DNA of 64,000 nucleotides from Streptomyces varsoviensis (GCF_000718635.1 NZ_JOBF01000034.1:94884-158883); one strand, 5' to 3'; shown: positions 8,384 through 17,876, counted from the stretch's first letter. Numbers and translations are program-made. Notes: a model not told the origin generated them from the sequence alone.

Positions 8384-9517
8384 CTACAGAGCGGCCGCGC
8401 GCGCCTCCGCGATGCGCTGCTCGGCCAGCCGGTCGGCCGCCTCGGCCGGCGGGATCCCCTCGGACTTCGCACGGTCGAATATGGCCAGAGTCGTGTCATA
8501 GATCCGCGTCGCCTTGGCCTTGGCCCGGTCGAAGTCGAAGCCGTGCAGCTCGTCCGCCACCTGAATCACGCCACCCGCGTTCACCACGTAATCCGGGGCA
8601 TAGAGGATGGACCGGTCGGCGAGGTCCTTCTCGACGCCCGGGTGGGCGAGCTGGTTGTTGGCCGCGCCGCAGACGATCTTCGCGGTGAGGACGGGCACGG
8701 TCTCCTCGTTCAGCGCCCCGCCGAGCGCGCACGGCGCGTACACGTCAAGATTGGTACGGATGAGCGCGTCGGTGTCGGCGACCGCCCTGACCCCCTCCCG
8801 GTGGTCGGCCAGGACCCGCTCCACCGACTCCGGCCGTACGTCCGTGACGACGACCGAGGCCCCGTCCTCGACGAGGTGGCGCACGAGGTGGTGGCCGACC
8901 TTGCCGACCCCGGCGATCCCGACCGTGCGGCCGCGCAGCGTCGGCTCGCCCCAGGCGGCCTGCGCGGAGGCGCGCATGCCCTGGAAGACGCCGAAGGCCG
9001 TGAGCACGGAGGAGTCGCCGGCGCCGCCGTTCTCGGGCGAGCGGCCCGTCGTCCAGCGGTTGGCGCGGGCGACGACGTCCATGTCCTGAACGTACGTGCC
9101 GACGTCGCACGCGGTCACATAACGGCCGCCGAGGGAAGCCACGAACCGGCCATAGGCGAGCAGCAGTTGCTCCGACTTCGCGCCGCCCTCCGCCACCGGG
9201 GCCGGATCGCCGATGATCACGGCCTTGCCGCCGCCGTGGTCGAGCCCGGCGAGCGCGTTCTTGTACGACATGCCGCGGGACAGGTTGAGCGCGTCCTGGA
9301 CGGCGTCGTCCTCCGAGGCGTACGGATAGAAGCGGGTGCCGCCGAGGGCGGGCCCCAGGGCGGTGGAGTGGAGGGCGATGACGGCCTTGAGCCCGCTCTC
9401 CCGGTCCTGGCAGAGCACGACCTGCTCGTGGCCGCCCTGATCCGATCGGAAGAGCGTATGCAGCACATCGCTGCCGTCGAGGGTGGGACGTACGTCGGTC
9501 ACGGTGGTGACTCCCAT
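8384..9517 (-). CDS. vdh: Valine (branched-chain amino acid) dehydrogenase
   Basis: The 377-residue protein is a Glu/Leu/Phe/Val dehydrogenase. The N-terminal domain carries the substrate-binding motif [19 protein letters not shown] and the catalytic Lys in [15 protein letters not shown]; the C-terminal Rossmann domain has [10 protein letters not shown] for NAD. It oxidatively deaminates valine and other branched-chain amino acids, feeding acyl-CoA precursors for lipids and polyketides in Streptomyces. ATG 9517 gives an N-terminus close to the known enzyme; an upstream TTG at 9565 is less likely. It is divergent from the conserved gene at 9701. Confidence 0.93.
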   Translation of the reverse strand: MGVTTVTDVRPTLDGSDVLHTLFRSDQGGHEQVVLCQDRESGLKAVIALHSTALGPALGGTRFYPYASEDDAVQDALNLSRGMSYKNALAGLDHGGGKAVIIGDPAPVAEGGAKSEQLLLAYGRFVASLGGRYVTACDVGTYVQDMDVVARANRWTTGRSPENGGAGDSSVLTAFGVFQGMRASAQAAWGEPTLRGRTVGIAGVGKVGHHLVRHLVEDGASVVVTDVRPESVERVLADHREGVRAVADTDALIRTNLDVYAPCALGGALNEETVPVLTAKIVCGAANNQLAHPGVEKDLADRSILYAPDYVVNAGGVIQVADELHGFDFDRAKAKATRIYDTTLAIFDRAKSEGIPPAEAADRLAEQRIAEARAAAL

Positions 9518-9700
9518 AAGTCGCGGAGGAAGCCCTCCGAGGGGTGGGGGAGGGCCGGTCGGCAAGAGCGTAAGACCTGGCGGCCCGACAGATCAGGTAG
9601 GTGCGAAGGATCACTCTCTCAGGCGGCGGTGGCGTGGGACGATTTGGCCAGTGCGGGGAGGACAACTCCCAGTGACGGACTCCGGCTTGAGGGAGCGGGC

Positions 9701-10456
9701 GTGACCTTGGCGTCGTCAGTGATGGTCCCGTATACAGCGTATCTGCGGGTTTACGAGCCACTGGCCGCTTTTCCGGAACCCGAGCGCGGTCACTGGGCGC
9801 GCTATGCCAGGCGCGAGACGCTGCCGAGCGCGCAGGACGAACTCCGACGCTCGCTGGCGGACTTGCTGCCGACGCCCCCGGTCGCGGTCCCGGTGCACGA
9901 GAGCGGCGACGCGTTCGTCGCGGTCGTGGACGGCGTCACCTGCGTCTGCCCCTGGCGCACGCGGCTGCGCGGCTGGCAGGCCCTGGAAGGGCTCACGGAC
10001 CAGCTTCCGGGGCTCGTCCTGGACGCCGCCCTGCCCCCGGTGGTGCGCCGGCAGGCGGAGGCGGACTACGAGCGGTGGCTGGAGCGCAACCCGGACGCCC
10101 GGCCCTGGATCAAGACGGCGACCTGGCACGTGCCGGTGCGCTGGTTCGTGCTCTTCGCGGCCGAGGAGCGCGAGTACGACAAGGGCGACGAGGGGCTGGT
10201 GCTGCGCTACCGCACGCCGGTGGTGGAGGTGGGGCGCTGGCTGGAGGAGTTCCACCCGCGCTCCCTGGTCGAGCTGGACTACGGCGGGCTGGTGCATGTG
10301 GTGCCGGAGGCGGACCTCGCCGACGACCGGTCGGTCGAGGACGTGGCGGAGGGGCTCACCGCGCTGCGGGAGGGCGACGGCGCGGGGGCCGGCGCGGCGT
10401 ACGAGCGGCTGACGGAGCGCTGGAGCGCGGTCCGGGACCGCCAGTACGCGAGCTGA
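9701..10456 (+). CDS. Conserved hypothetical protein (251 aa)
   Basis: This protein is rich in Trp, Arg and Glu, with recognisable blocks TAYLRVYEPLAAFPEPE, VDGVTCVCPWRTRLR, TWHVPVRWFVLFAAEER and ELDYGGLVHVV. There is no signal peptide, membrane segment or catalytic motif that I can assign. GTG 9701 was chosen because GGGAG lies five bases upstream; ATG 9722 is an alternative. Its place between vdh and bldC is the same as in other Streptomyces, from memory, so it is a core gene of unknown function. Confidence 0.8.
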   Translation: MTLASSVMVPYTAYLRVYEPLAAFPEPERGHWARYARRETLPSAQDELRRSLADLLPTPPVAVPVHESGDAFVAVVDGVTCVCPWRTRLRGWQALEGLTDQLPGLVLDAALPPVVRRQAEADYERWLERNPDARPWIKTATWHVPVRWFVLFAAEEREYDKGDEGLVLRYRTPVVEVGRWLEEFHPRSLVELDYGGLVHVVPEADLADDRSVEDVAEGLTALREGDGAGAGAAYERLTERWSAVRDRQYAS

Positions 10457-10605
10457 GGACGGCGTACGGCCGGCCCGGACCGTCGATTTACGGCCACGTC
10501 CCGGCGGCTGGGCGCGCGGGGGCGGCCGTCCGTGGCGCGGGGTTCTGATGTGGCTGGCGAAGTCTCAAGAAGCAGCCGTGTCCCAAGGGATGAATAGAGT
10601 CAGCA

Positions 10606-10715
10606 GTGTCAGCCGGGGTGGTGGGATGCTGTTGTGGCAGATGAGTTGCCGCTCGGGTAAGGACCTAGGTCCCGATCCGGGCTATTGCCGCAACCGTGAC
10701 CTAAAGCACTGACAC
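10606..10715 (+). promoter_or_regulatory. Structured RNA element, cobalamin-riboswitch-like
   Basis: GTGTCAG (10606-10612) pairs perfectly with CTGACAC (10709-10715), closing a 110-nt domain. Inside are the small hairpin GGCA/TGCC near 10637-10650 and a core (10655-10699) reading GGGTAAG, then a palindrome GGACCTAGGTCC, CGATCCGGG, and CCGCAACCGTGA. That last string and its spacing to GGGTAA and GATCC recall the conserved core of cobalamin riboswitches, though the B12 box and the accessory GCCACTG segment are not evident. TAGAGT at 10595-10600 could be its -10 box. It lies in a 650-bp gap before a short ORF and bldC. The structure is visible; the ligand assignment is inference. Confidence 0.35.
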
Positions 10716-10770
10716 CGGGCCTTGCGCGCATCCCCCACTGTCGTGTCAAAATAGGACAAGGAGTCTGTGA

Positions 10771-10923
10771 ATGGCTCCTTCCGTTCAACTACGGGCGGAT
10801 TGCTCGGCATTGCACTCCTTGACGGGTCTGGTGACCCCTGATCCCGCTGTGACTGATCGTCACGGTGGCGTGACTGTCCGCTATGGCATGGTCCATCGGC
10901 TTCCGTCGAGGTTGAACACCTGA
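10771..10923 (+). CDS. Short ORF (50 aa) upstream of bldC
   Basis: An ATG at 10771 has a near-ideal ribosome-binding site (AAGGAG, seven bases upstream) and opens a 50-codon frame: MAPSVQLRADCSALH near the start, ending HRLPSRLNT. It has one cysteine and no membrane segment. It lies 55 bases after the structured RNA at 10606-10715 and 180 bases before bldC, so it could be a leader peptide or the controlled gene of that element. Codon use is less GC-biased than neighbours, so the ribosome-binding site is the main evidence. Confidence 0.45.
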   Translation: MAPSVQLRADCSALHSLTGLVTPDPAVTDRHGGVTVRYGMVHRLPSRLNT

Positions 10924-11104
10924 GAGGGCAATTCCATCGGTTTGGCCGACGGGGCTGGACGGATGGTGTAGTTGTAGTGCCGAGGACAAGCCGTTCGTCC
11001 TATAACCGACTCGGCCCGCGTCTGCCATTTCGGGCAACGCGGGTCAAGGTGCAGAATTTAGAGGAAAGAACCGTGATGGTTCGGTTCTCCCGAGGAGGCC
11101 GCTC

Positions 11105-11311
11105 ATGACCGCTCGCACCCCTGATGCCGAGCCGCTGCTGACCCCGGCTGAGGTTGCCACGATGTTCCGCGTGGACCCGAAGACGGTCACGCGCTGGGCC
11201 AAGGCAGGCAAGCTCACGTCCATCCGCACGCTCGGAGGACACCGGCGTTACCGCGAAGCGGAGGTCCGCGCGCTGTTGGCGGGCATTCCGCAGCAGCGCA
11301 GCGAAGCCTGA
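11105..11311 (+). CDS. bldC: Developmental regulator BldC
   Basis: The 68-residue protein matches BldC, a small MerR-like winged-helix DNA-binding protein: TPAEVATMFRVDPKTVTRW forms the helix-turn-helix and LGGHRRYREAEVRALL the wing and final helix. Unlike MerR it has no effector domain; it binds direct repeats cooperatively and holds back the onset of development in Streptomyces. GAGGAGG precedes the ATG. It is transcribed alone, with an AT-richer leader holding a small hairpin around 11068-11089, and is followed by a strong terminator 210 bp downstream. Confidence 0.96.
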   Translation: MTARTPDAEPLLTPAEVATMFRVDPKTVTRWAKAGKLTSIRTLGGHRRYREAEVRALLAGIPQQRSEA

Positions 11312-11524
11312 ACAACCGCTACACCCTTGCGTCACCGGGCTGTTCGCCGGGTCCCCCAACCTGGTAGCCGCTCGTTCAGCTCCACTGGCAGTACCCGCTT
11401 CACCTGCGTCATCAGCTTCACCTGCTCCACCCGCAGCATCTGTTCCATCAGTCCCACCTAGCTGCACCACGACCAGGTGCCTGCCCCAACAGGCCCCACG
11501 CCCGGCTCCTTTCGGGCAGTCGTC

Positions 11525-11563
11525 GATCGCGCTGGACTCCGCCGGGTCCAGCGCGATCTTTTT
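11525..11563 (+). terminator. Strong intrinsic terminator downstream of bldC
   Basis: A perfect 13-bp stem (GATCGCGCTGGAC 11525-11537 with its complement 11546-11558), an 8-base loop and a TTTTT run make a textbook terminator. Confidence 0.9.
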
Positions 11564-12278
11564 ATGCCCGGGCCGCGCCGGCGCCGGCCGGCAGGCGGGC
11601 GGTTCTCGGGGGCTCGGATGGGCTCGGCCGGACTCGTACGAGTGGTTGCGGGACGTCCGTACGGGTGGCTCGGGAGGGTTCGTGCGGCTCCGTCCGGAGT
11701 CCGTTTAAGGGGAGTGCAATTGCACATATTAAATTGACCCTTTGTAGGTGAGGGGTAAGTTCCGCCCACCTTGAAACTCTTTCGGTGACTCCCGTCACAG
11801 TGTGTCGTCCTTGTGGCCTACGGCACAGCTACGGTAATGAGACGCATGAGAACGCTCCCACGCATAGCCTTCCATCCGACTACGGCCGAACCGCCCGCCG
11901 TTGGTCACCGAGCCGGGGGGGGCAGTGCCTGGACAGATGGCGGTATCCCGACGCCGCCGACAGATGAGCGCGCAGCAGCGCCCTGGTCTCGTGCGGAGAA
12001 GTTCTCGTCATGGAGCGCGGCACCTCCTCCTGCCTGACTACCGGCGGACCATGCCGCCGTCAAGGGCCGCGGAAGAGCCACGGGCCGCCCCCGGTGACGC
12101 CGTGCCTCCAGGGGCGCGCCAGAAGGGCCGTACGGGCCTGTGCGGGCCGTTGATGATCTTGAGGCGGGGTGAGGCCGGTCACCGCCCCTCGGCGGTGCGT
12201 ACGGACGCTCACGGCGCGCCCGCCCGCCCCGTGCGGCGGGGGAGGGCCGCGGCACACAAGGGCCGCGGCGCACAGCAG
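11564..12278. other. 715-bp stretch with no confident gene
   Basis: No frame here has convincing codon bias, family signature and start together. The notable part is 11700-11800, unusually AT-rich for this genome, containing the perfect palindrome GTGCAATTGCAC (11714-11725) and promoter-like TTGACC and TTGAAA boxes reading right. A 74-codon frame starts with GTG at 11813 but has no ribosome-binding site and is interrupted in style by a run of eight G at about 11917-11924, so it may be a decayed or frameshifted gene. Confidence 0.4.
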
Positions 12279-12310
12279 AAGGGCCCGCATCCGATCGGAT
12301 GCGGGCCCTT
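12279..12310 (-). terminator. Palindromic hairpin after tRNA-Asp
   Basis: A 32-base perfect palindrome centred on CGATCG lies 11 bases past the 3' end of the reverse-strand tRNA-Asp. It lacks a T-run but is well placed as a terminator. Confidence 0.6.
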
Positions 12311-12321
12311 CCATCGTGTGC

Positions 12322-12395
12322 GGTCCTGACGGGATTTGAACCCGCGGCCTCCACCTTGACAGGGTGGCGAGCACTCCAAACTGCTCCACAGGACC
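12322..12395 (-). tRNA. tRNA-Asp (GTC)
   Basis: A 74-nt cloverleaf on the reverse strand starts GGTCCTG and ends CAGGACC, with anticodon loop CTGTCAA giving GTC. The 3' CCA is not encoded. Two further identical copies lie at 17967 and 21559. Confidence 0.95.
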
Positions 12396-12472
12396 TTGCT
12401 TCGCCCCGCACTCTCGTGCGGCTGCGAAGCAAGACTCTACAGCAGCTCAGGGGGTGCGGTCGAACCAGTGGC

Positions 12473-15400
12473 TCAGGGGGCCGCCTCGTCGATCGCTTTG
12501 ACGATCCGCTTGTCCGAAACCGGATAGGCCGTGCCCAGCGCGTGCGCGAAATAGCTCACCCGCAGCTCCTCGATCATCCAGCGGATGTCCAGCACCTGCT
12601 GCGGCACCGGCCGCCCCTTCGGCAACTGCTCCAGCAGCCACGCGTACTCGTCCTGCATCTCCTTGACCTTCTCCAGCCGGGCGCGGTCCCGCTGGGCGTT
12701 GGTGGGGAGCTGCTGGAGCCGGCGGTCGACGGCGACCAGGTAGCGCATCAGGTCGGGCAGCCGGCGGACGCCGTGGGCCGTGACGAAGCCCGGCTTGATG
12801 AGCTGGGCCAGTTGCTCCTTGATGTCGGTCAGCGACGGCAGGAGCACCGGCGACGTGGTGGCCTTCAGCCGGCGCTCGCACGCCTGCCAGGCCGCCAGCA
12901 CCTCCTGCACCTTGCGGATCGCGTCCAGCGTCGCGTCGACGATGTCCGCCCGGACCGCGTCGAAGAGCTTGCGGAACGATTCCTCGTCCCAGGCGGGCCC
13001 GCCGCGCGCCGCGATCAGCCGGTCCGCGGCGGCGGACACGCAGTCCTCGAAGAGGGCCCCGATCGAGCCGTGCGGATTGCGCGACAGCGCGAGCTTCTGC
13101 TGGTTGTCCAGCTTGTCCTGGGCGAACTTCGCCGGGTTCGACGGCAGGTTCAGCAGGATCAGCCGGCGCGTGCCGCGCCACATGGCCTGCCGTTGCTCCG
13201 CCTCGGTGTCGAAGAGCTTCACCGCGACCGACGCGCCCTCGTCGACCAGCGCCGGATACGCCTTGACGGGCTGCCCGGCCCGCCGGGTCTCGAAGGTGCG
13301 GGGCAGCGTGCCCACCGTCCACGAGGTGAGCCCGGAGCGCTGCTCCGGCCCGCCGCCGGAGCCCTCGGCGGCCTGCTCGAAGGCCCTGGTGATGGCCGCC
13401 CGGGTCTTCGGCTTGAGGGCGAGGCGCAGCGCCTCGATGTCCTTCTCCTCGGCGATCTTGCGCCGGCGCTCGTCGACCACCCGGAACGTGATCTTCAGAT
13501 GGTCCGGGACCCGGCCGAGATCGAAGTCGTCCGGCTCCACCCGCACGCCCACCATCCGCTGGAGCTCCCGCGCCAGCGTGGCCGTCAGCGGCTCCTGGAG
13601 CGGCACCGCGCGCTCCAGGAACGCCTTGGCGAAGTTCGGCGCCGGCACGTAATTGCGCCGGATCGGCTTGGGCAGCGACCGGATCAGCTCGGTGACCAGG
13701 TCCTCGCGCAGCCCCGGGATCTGCCAGTCGAAGCCCTCGGCGGAGACCTGGTTGAGGACCTGGAGCGGGATGTGGACGGTCACACCGTCGGCGTCCGCGC
13801 CCGGCTCGAACTGATAGGTCACCTTGAACTTCAGGCCGCCCTGCCGCCAGGTGTCCGGATAGTCGTCCTTGGTGACCTGCTCGGCGTTCTCGTTGATGAG
13901 CATGGAGTGCTCGAAATTGAGCAGCTCCGGCTCCTCGCGGCGTTTGCGCTTCCACCAGGAGTCGAAATGCGCCCCCGAGACGACATCGTCCGGCAGCCGC
14001 TCGTCGTAGAAGTCGAAGAGCGTCTCGTCGTCCACCAGGATGTCGCGGCGGCGGGCCCGGTGCTCCAGCTCCTCGACCTCGCCGAGCAGTTTGCGGTTGT
14101 CGTGGAAGAACTGGTGGTGCGTGCGCCAGTCGCCCTCGACGAGCGCATTGCGGATGAACAGGTCGCGGCTGGTCTCCGGGTCGATACGGCCGTAATTGAC
14201 CTTCCGCTGCGCCACGATCGGCACGCCGTACAGCGTCACCCGCTCGTACGCCATCACCGCCGCCTGCTTCTGCTCCCAGTGCGGCTCGCTGTACGTGCGT
14301 TTGACCAGGTGCTGGGCGAGCGGTTCGACCCATTCCGGCTCGATCTTCGCGTTGACCCGCGCCCACAGCCGCGAGGTCTCCACCAGCTCCGCCGACATGA
14401 TCCACCGCGGCGGCTTCTTGAACAGCGCCGACCCCGGGAACACCGCGAATTTGGCGCTGCGCGCGCCCAGGTACTCGTTCTTCTCCGCCTCTTTCAGGCC
14501 GAGGTGGGAGAGCAGCCCGGAAAGGAGCGCCGTATGGACCCGGTCCGGGGCGGCGTCCTCCTCGGAGAGGTGGATGCCCATCGTCTTGGCGACCGTACGC
14601 AACTGGCTGTAGATGTCCTGCCACTCGCGTATCCGCAGATAGTTCAGGAATTCACTGCGGCACATGCGCCGGAACGCGGACGACGACAGCGCTTTCTGTT
14701 GCTCGCGCACATAGCGCCACAGATTCAGGAAGGCGAGGAAATCGCTGCTCTCGTCCTTGAACCGGGCGTGCTGCTGGTCGGCCTGCGCCTGCTTGTCGGA
14801 GGGGCGCTCGCGGGGGTCCTGGATGGAGAGCGCCGCGGCGATCACCATGACCTCGCGGACGCAGCCGTTCCGGTCGGCCTCCAGGACCATCCGGGCGAGC
14901 CGCGGGTCCACCGGGAGCTGAGAAAGCTTGCGGCCCATCGGGGTGAGCCGCTTCTTGACGTCCTTCTGCTTCGGGTCGATCGCGCCCAGCTCGACCAGCA
15001 GGTCCACGCCGTCCTTGATGTTGCGGCGGTCCGGCGGGTCGATGAAGGGGAACTTCTCGATGTCCCCGAGCCCCGCCGCGGTCATCTGGAGGATCACGGA
15101 GGCCAGGTTCGTACGGAGGATCTCCGCGTCTGTGAACTCCGGGCGGGAGAGGAAGTCGTCCTCGGAGTAGAGGCGGATGCAGATGCCGTCGCTCGTCCGG
15201 CCGCAGCGGCCCTTGCGCTGATTGGCGCTGGCCTGCGAGACCGGCTCGATCGGCAGCCGCTGCACCTTGGTGCGGTGGCTGTAGCGGGAGATGCGGGCCG
15301 AGCCCGGGTCGATCACGTACCGGATGCCCGGCACGGTCAGGGAGGTCTCGGCGACGTTGGTCGCCAGAACGATTCTCCGCCCCTGGTGGCGCTGGAAGAC

Positions 15401-16450
15401 CCGGTGCTGCTCGGCGTGCGAGAGGCGCGCGTACAGCGGCAGGATCTCGGTGGATCTGAGCTTCTTCTTCTCCAGGGCGTCCGCGGTGTCGCGGATCTCG
15501 CGCTCACCGGAGAGGAAGACCAGGATGTCGCCGAAGCCGTCGCCCTCGCGCTGCAATTCGTCCACGGCGTCGCAGATCGCGGTGATCTGGTCCCGGTCGC
15601 TGTCCTCGGACCCCTCCTCCAGCAGCGGCCGGTAGCGCACCTCCACCGGGTACGTACGCCCGCTGACCTCCACGATCGGCGCGCTCTTCGCGTCCCCGCC
15701 GTCGCCGGCCACGGACGCGAAGCTCCCGAAGTGCCGGGCGAAGCGCTCCGGGTCGATGGTCGCCGAGGTGATGACGACCTTCAGGTCCGGGCGGCGCGGC
15801 AGCAGTTGGGCCAGATAGCCGAGGATGAAGTCGATGTTGAGGCTGCGCTCGTGCGCCTCGTCGATGATGATCGTGTCGTACTGGCGCAGCTCGCGGTCGG
15901 TCTGGATCTCCGCGAGCAGGATGCCGTCCGTCATCAGCTTCACGAGCGTGTCGGCGCCCACCTGGTCGGTGAAGCGGACCTTCCAGCCGACGGTCTCGCC
16001 CAGCGGGGTGCCCAGCTCCTCGGCGACGCGCTCGGCGACCGTACGGGCCGCGATCCGGCGCGGCTGGGTGTGCCCGATCAGCCCCTTGACGCCGCGGCCC
16101 AGCTCCAGGCAGATCTTGGGGATCTGGGTGGTCTTGCCGGAGCCGGTCTCACCGGCGACGATCACCACCTGGTTGTCCCGGATGGCCGCCAGGATCTCGT
16201 CCTTCTTCTGGCTGACCGGCAACTGCTCGGGGTAGCTGATCTTCGGCACGGCCTCGCGGCGGGCGGCCACCCGCAGCTCGGCCGCGTCGACGTCGGCCGC
16301 GATCTCGGCCAGTACGGCCGAACGGGCCTCGGGTCTGCGGATGCGGCGCGCGCCGTCGAGCCGGCGGCCCAGCCGCTGCTGATCGCGCAGCATCAGGTCG
16401 GGGAGCCGCTCCAGGAGGGCGGGCAGGGCGGGGGCAGGCTGACTGGACAT
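12473..16450 (-). CDS. hrpA: ATP-dependent RNA helicase HrpA (DEAH-box)
   Basis: This 1325-residue protein is full-length HrpA. Walker A GETGSGKT is at residues 100-107, DEAH in IIIDEAHERSLNID near 198, the SAT motif in VVITSATIDPERF and motif VI QRKGRCGR. The helicase-associated domains and a long DUF3418-type C-terminal region follow. HrpA-type helicases act on structured mRNA or stalled translation complexes. The ATG at 16450 is preceded by GGAGG. It is a single gene, divergent from the membrane protein at 16551 and followed by tRNA-Asp on the same strand. Confidence 0.95.
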   Translation of the reverse strand: MSSQPAPALPALLERLPDLMLRDQQRLGRRLDGARRIRRPEARSAVLAEIAADVDAAELRVAARREAVPKISYPEQLPVSQKKDEILAAIRDNQVVIVAGETGSGKTTQIPKICLELGRGVKGLIGHTQPRRIAARTVAERVAEELGTPLGETVGWKVRFTDQVGADTLVKLMTDGILLAEIQTDRELRQYDTIIIDEAHERSLNIDFILGYLAQLLPRRPDLKVVITSATIDPERFARHFGSFASVAGDGGDAKSAPIVEVSGRTYPVEVRYRPLLEEGSEDSDRDQITAICDAVDELQREGDGFGDILVFLSGEREIRDTADALEKKKLRSTEILPLYARLSHAEQHRVFQRHQGRRIVLATNVAETSLTVPGIRYVIDPGSARISRYSHRTKVQRLPIEPVSQASANQRKGRCGRTSDGICIRLYSEDDFLSRPEFTDAEILRTNLASVILQMTAAGLGDIEKFPFIDPPDRRNIKDGVDLLVELGAIDPKQKDVKKRLTPMGRKLSQLPVDPRLARMVLEADRNGCVREVMVIAAALSIQDPRERPSDKQAQADQQHARFKDESSDFLAFLNLWRYVREQQKALSSSAFRRMCRSEFLNYLRIREWQDIYSQLRTVAKTMGIHLSEEDAAPDRVHTALLSGLLSHLGLKEAEKNEYLGARSAKFAVFPGSALFKKPPRWIMSAELVETSRLWARVNAKIEPEWVEPLAQHLVKRTYSEPHWEQKQAAVMAYERVTLYGVPIVAQRKVNYGRIDPETSRDLFIRNALVEGDWRTHHQFFHDNRKLLGEVEELEHRARRRDILVDDETLFDFYDERLPDDVVSGAHFDSWWKRKRREEPELLNFEHSMLINENAEQVTKDDYPDTWRQGGLKFKVTYQFEPGADADGVTVHIPLQVLNQVSAEGFDWQIPGLREDLVTELIRSLPKPIRRNYVPAPNFAKAFLERAVPLQEPLTATLARELQRMVGVRVEPDDFDLGRVPDHLKITFRVVDERRRKIAEEKDIEALRLALKPKTRAAITRAFEQAAEGSGGGPEQRSGLTSWTVGTLPRTFETRRAGQPVKAYPALVDEGASVAVKLFDTEAEQRQAMWRGTRRLILLNLPSNPAKFAQDKLDNQQKLALSRNPHGSIGALFEDCVSAAADRLIAARGGPAWDEESFRKLFDAVRADIVDATLDAIRKVQEVLAAWQACERRLKATTSPVLLPSLTDIKEQLAQLIKPGFVTAHGVRRLPDLMRYLVAVDRRLQQLPTNAQRDRARLEKVKEMQDEYAWLLEQLPKGRPVPQQVLDIRWMIEELRVSYFAHALGTAYPVSDKRIVKAIDEAAP

Positions 16451-16550
16451 ACGTCCTCCAGGATCTCACCTCCCGGAAAAGACTGGCGAACCATTTGTGG
16501 GCCGCGAACCCAACCGAGAATGTCCCCTATAGGTGCTTTAGCGTGGCCTT

Positions 16551-17732
16551 ATGGATGATCAACAGGACGACCAGGAGCCTCATACGCACGGCGAGAACCC
16601 CACGCACGGCGACCCCCACGCCCCCGGCGACACTCCTGCGCACGACGCCCCCCACACCCCCGGCGAGCCCCACCCGCACGGCGCCCACGGCAGGCCGCCC
16701 AGCAAGGCCGAGCGGTGGACGGCCTTCAAGAACTCGCCGTTCCTGCCCGCGACGGTGCTGCTGTTGATCCTCGCCGCCGCGGCCGGGCTCTTCGCGGGCT
16801 CGTACACCTACACGATGGCCAACCCCACCCCGCACCACATCCCCACCGCCGTCGTCGGCGGCAACGACTCCCCGCGCGGCAAGGCGTTCATCGGCGGCAT
16901 GGAGAAGGCCCTCAACGCCTCGCTGAAGCTGCACGACTACCGGACGTACGACCAGGCCCGACGCGCCATCGACGAGCAGCAGGTCTTCGCCGTCCTCGAC
17001 GTCGTCGACGGACACGTGCGGATGGACGTCTCGGGCGCCTCCGGGGCCACCGTCGCCCAGGTGCTGACCCAGGCCGCGCCGAAGGTCGGCAAGGCGGTCG
17101 GGGTGCCGGTGACCGTCAAGGACATCAAACCGCTCCAGGACGGCGACCCGCGCGGCCTCGCCCTCTTCTACATCTCACTGGCCGCCGTCATCATCGGCTT
17201 CGTCGGGGCCATTCAGCTCAGCGTGCACGCCAGAGGGCTGAACCCGGCCGAGCGGGTGGCCTTCACCGCCGCGTACGCGCTGCTCGGCGGCTTCGCCATC
17301 GCCGCGGTCGTGGACTGGCTGCTGGGCGCGCTGGACCTGCCGTTCGTGGAGTCCTGGCTGATCCTGGCCTTCACGATGTTCACGTCGGGCATGGTCTTCA
17401 CGATGTTCAACACCCTCATCGGCCGCTGGGCGATGATCCCCACCTGGGGCGTGATGGTGCTGCTCGGCAACCCGTCCTCGGGCGGCGCCGTGTCCTGGCC
17501 GCTGCTGCCGTCCGTACTCGGCGAGATCGGCCGCTGGCTGCCGCCGGGCGCCTCCGTGAACGCGCAGCACACCGCGGTCTACTTCGGCGGCTACCAGCAC
17601 GCGTTCCCGTTCGTGGTGCTGGCCGCCTGGGCCGTCGTGGCCACCACGGTCTTCTGGATCTGGCGCCACCGCCACCCGGGCGGCCGGCCCGCCATACGCT
17701 CGCGCACCCACGCCGCGGCCCCGTCCGGCTGA
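16551..17732 (+). CDS. YhgE/Pip-like membrane protein with His-rich head
   Basis: The 393-residue protein has a cytoplasmic N-terminal tail (residues 1-47) with about twelve histidines in HG/HTPG/PHPHG repeats, one transmembrane segment near 63-85, an extracytoplasmic domain to about 200, and five or six further transmembrane segments to the end. This is the ABC-2 permease/YhgE-Pip layout, in which no ATPase domain is present. The substrate is unknown. The His-rich tail could bind Ni, Zn or Cu, which is inference. No Shine-Dalgarno is visible, so it may be leaderless. It is divergent from hrpA. Confidence 0.8.
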   Translation: MDDQQDDQEPHTHGENPTHGDPHAPGDTPAHDAPHTPGEPHPHGAHGRPPSKAERWTAFKNSPFLPATVLLLILAAAAGLFAGSYTYTMANPTPHHIPTAVVGGNDSPRGKAFIGGMEKALNASLKLHDYRTYDQARRAIDEQQVFAVLDVVDGHVRMDVSGASGATVAQVLTQAAPKVGKAVGVPVTVKDIKPLQDGDPRGLALFYISLAAVIIGFVGAIQLSVHARGLNPAERVAFTAAYALLGGFAIAAVVDWLLGALDLPFVESWLILAFTMFTSGMVFTMFNTLIGRWAMIPTWGVMVLLGNPSSGGAVSWPLLPSVLGEIGRWLPPGASVNAQHTAVYFGGYQHAFPFVVLAAWAVVATTVFWIWRHRHPGGRPAIRSRTHAAAPSG

Positions 17733-17845
17733 GCCGTTACGGGCCCCATGGGCCGTACGGGCTCGGCGGCGCCGGGTACGGCCCGGGGCACCGGCCGTAC
17801 GGGCTCGGGCGGGGCCGGTACGGCCCGGGGCGCCCGTACAACGCG

Positions 17846-17876
17846 ACAGGCCCCGATCCGGGGGATCGGGGCCTGT
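17846..17876. terminator. Terminator of tRNA-Phe copy 1
   Basis: Perfect 14-bp arms (17846-17859 and 17863-17876) around the loop GGG lie 11 bases past the tRNA-Phe 3' end; the position also suits the convergent membrane-protein gene. Confidence 0.7.

Noticed and set aside
11813..12037. A 74-codon frame after bldC as a real gene
   Set aside because: There is no ribosome-binding site, the C-terminal half looks random and a G8 run suggests frame instability; kept only as a note in the gap entry.
12299..16558. A 1419-codon plus-strand frame opposite hrpA
   Set aside because: It is the antisense shadow of the long, GC-rich hrpA gene; the translation is Arg/Leu/Asp-rich without any domain, while the reverse strand shows all helicase motifs.
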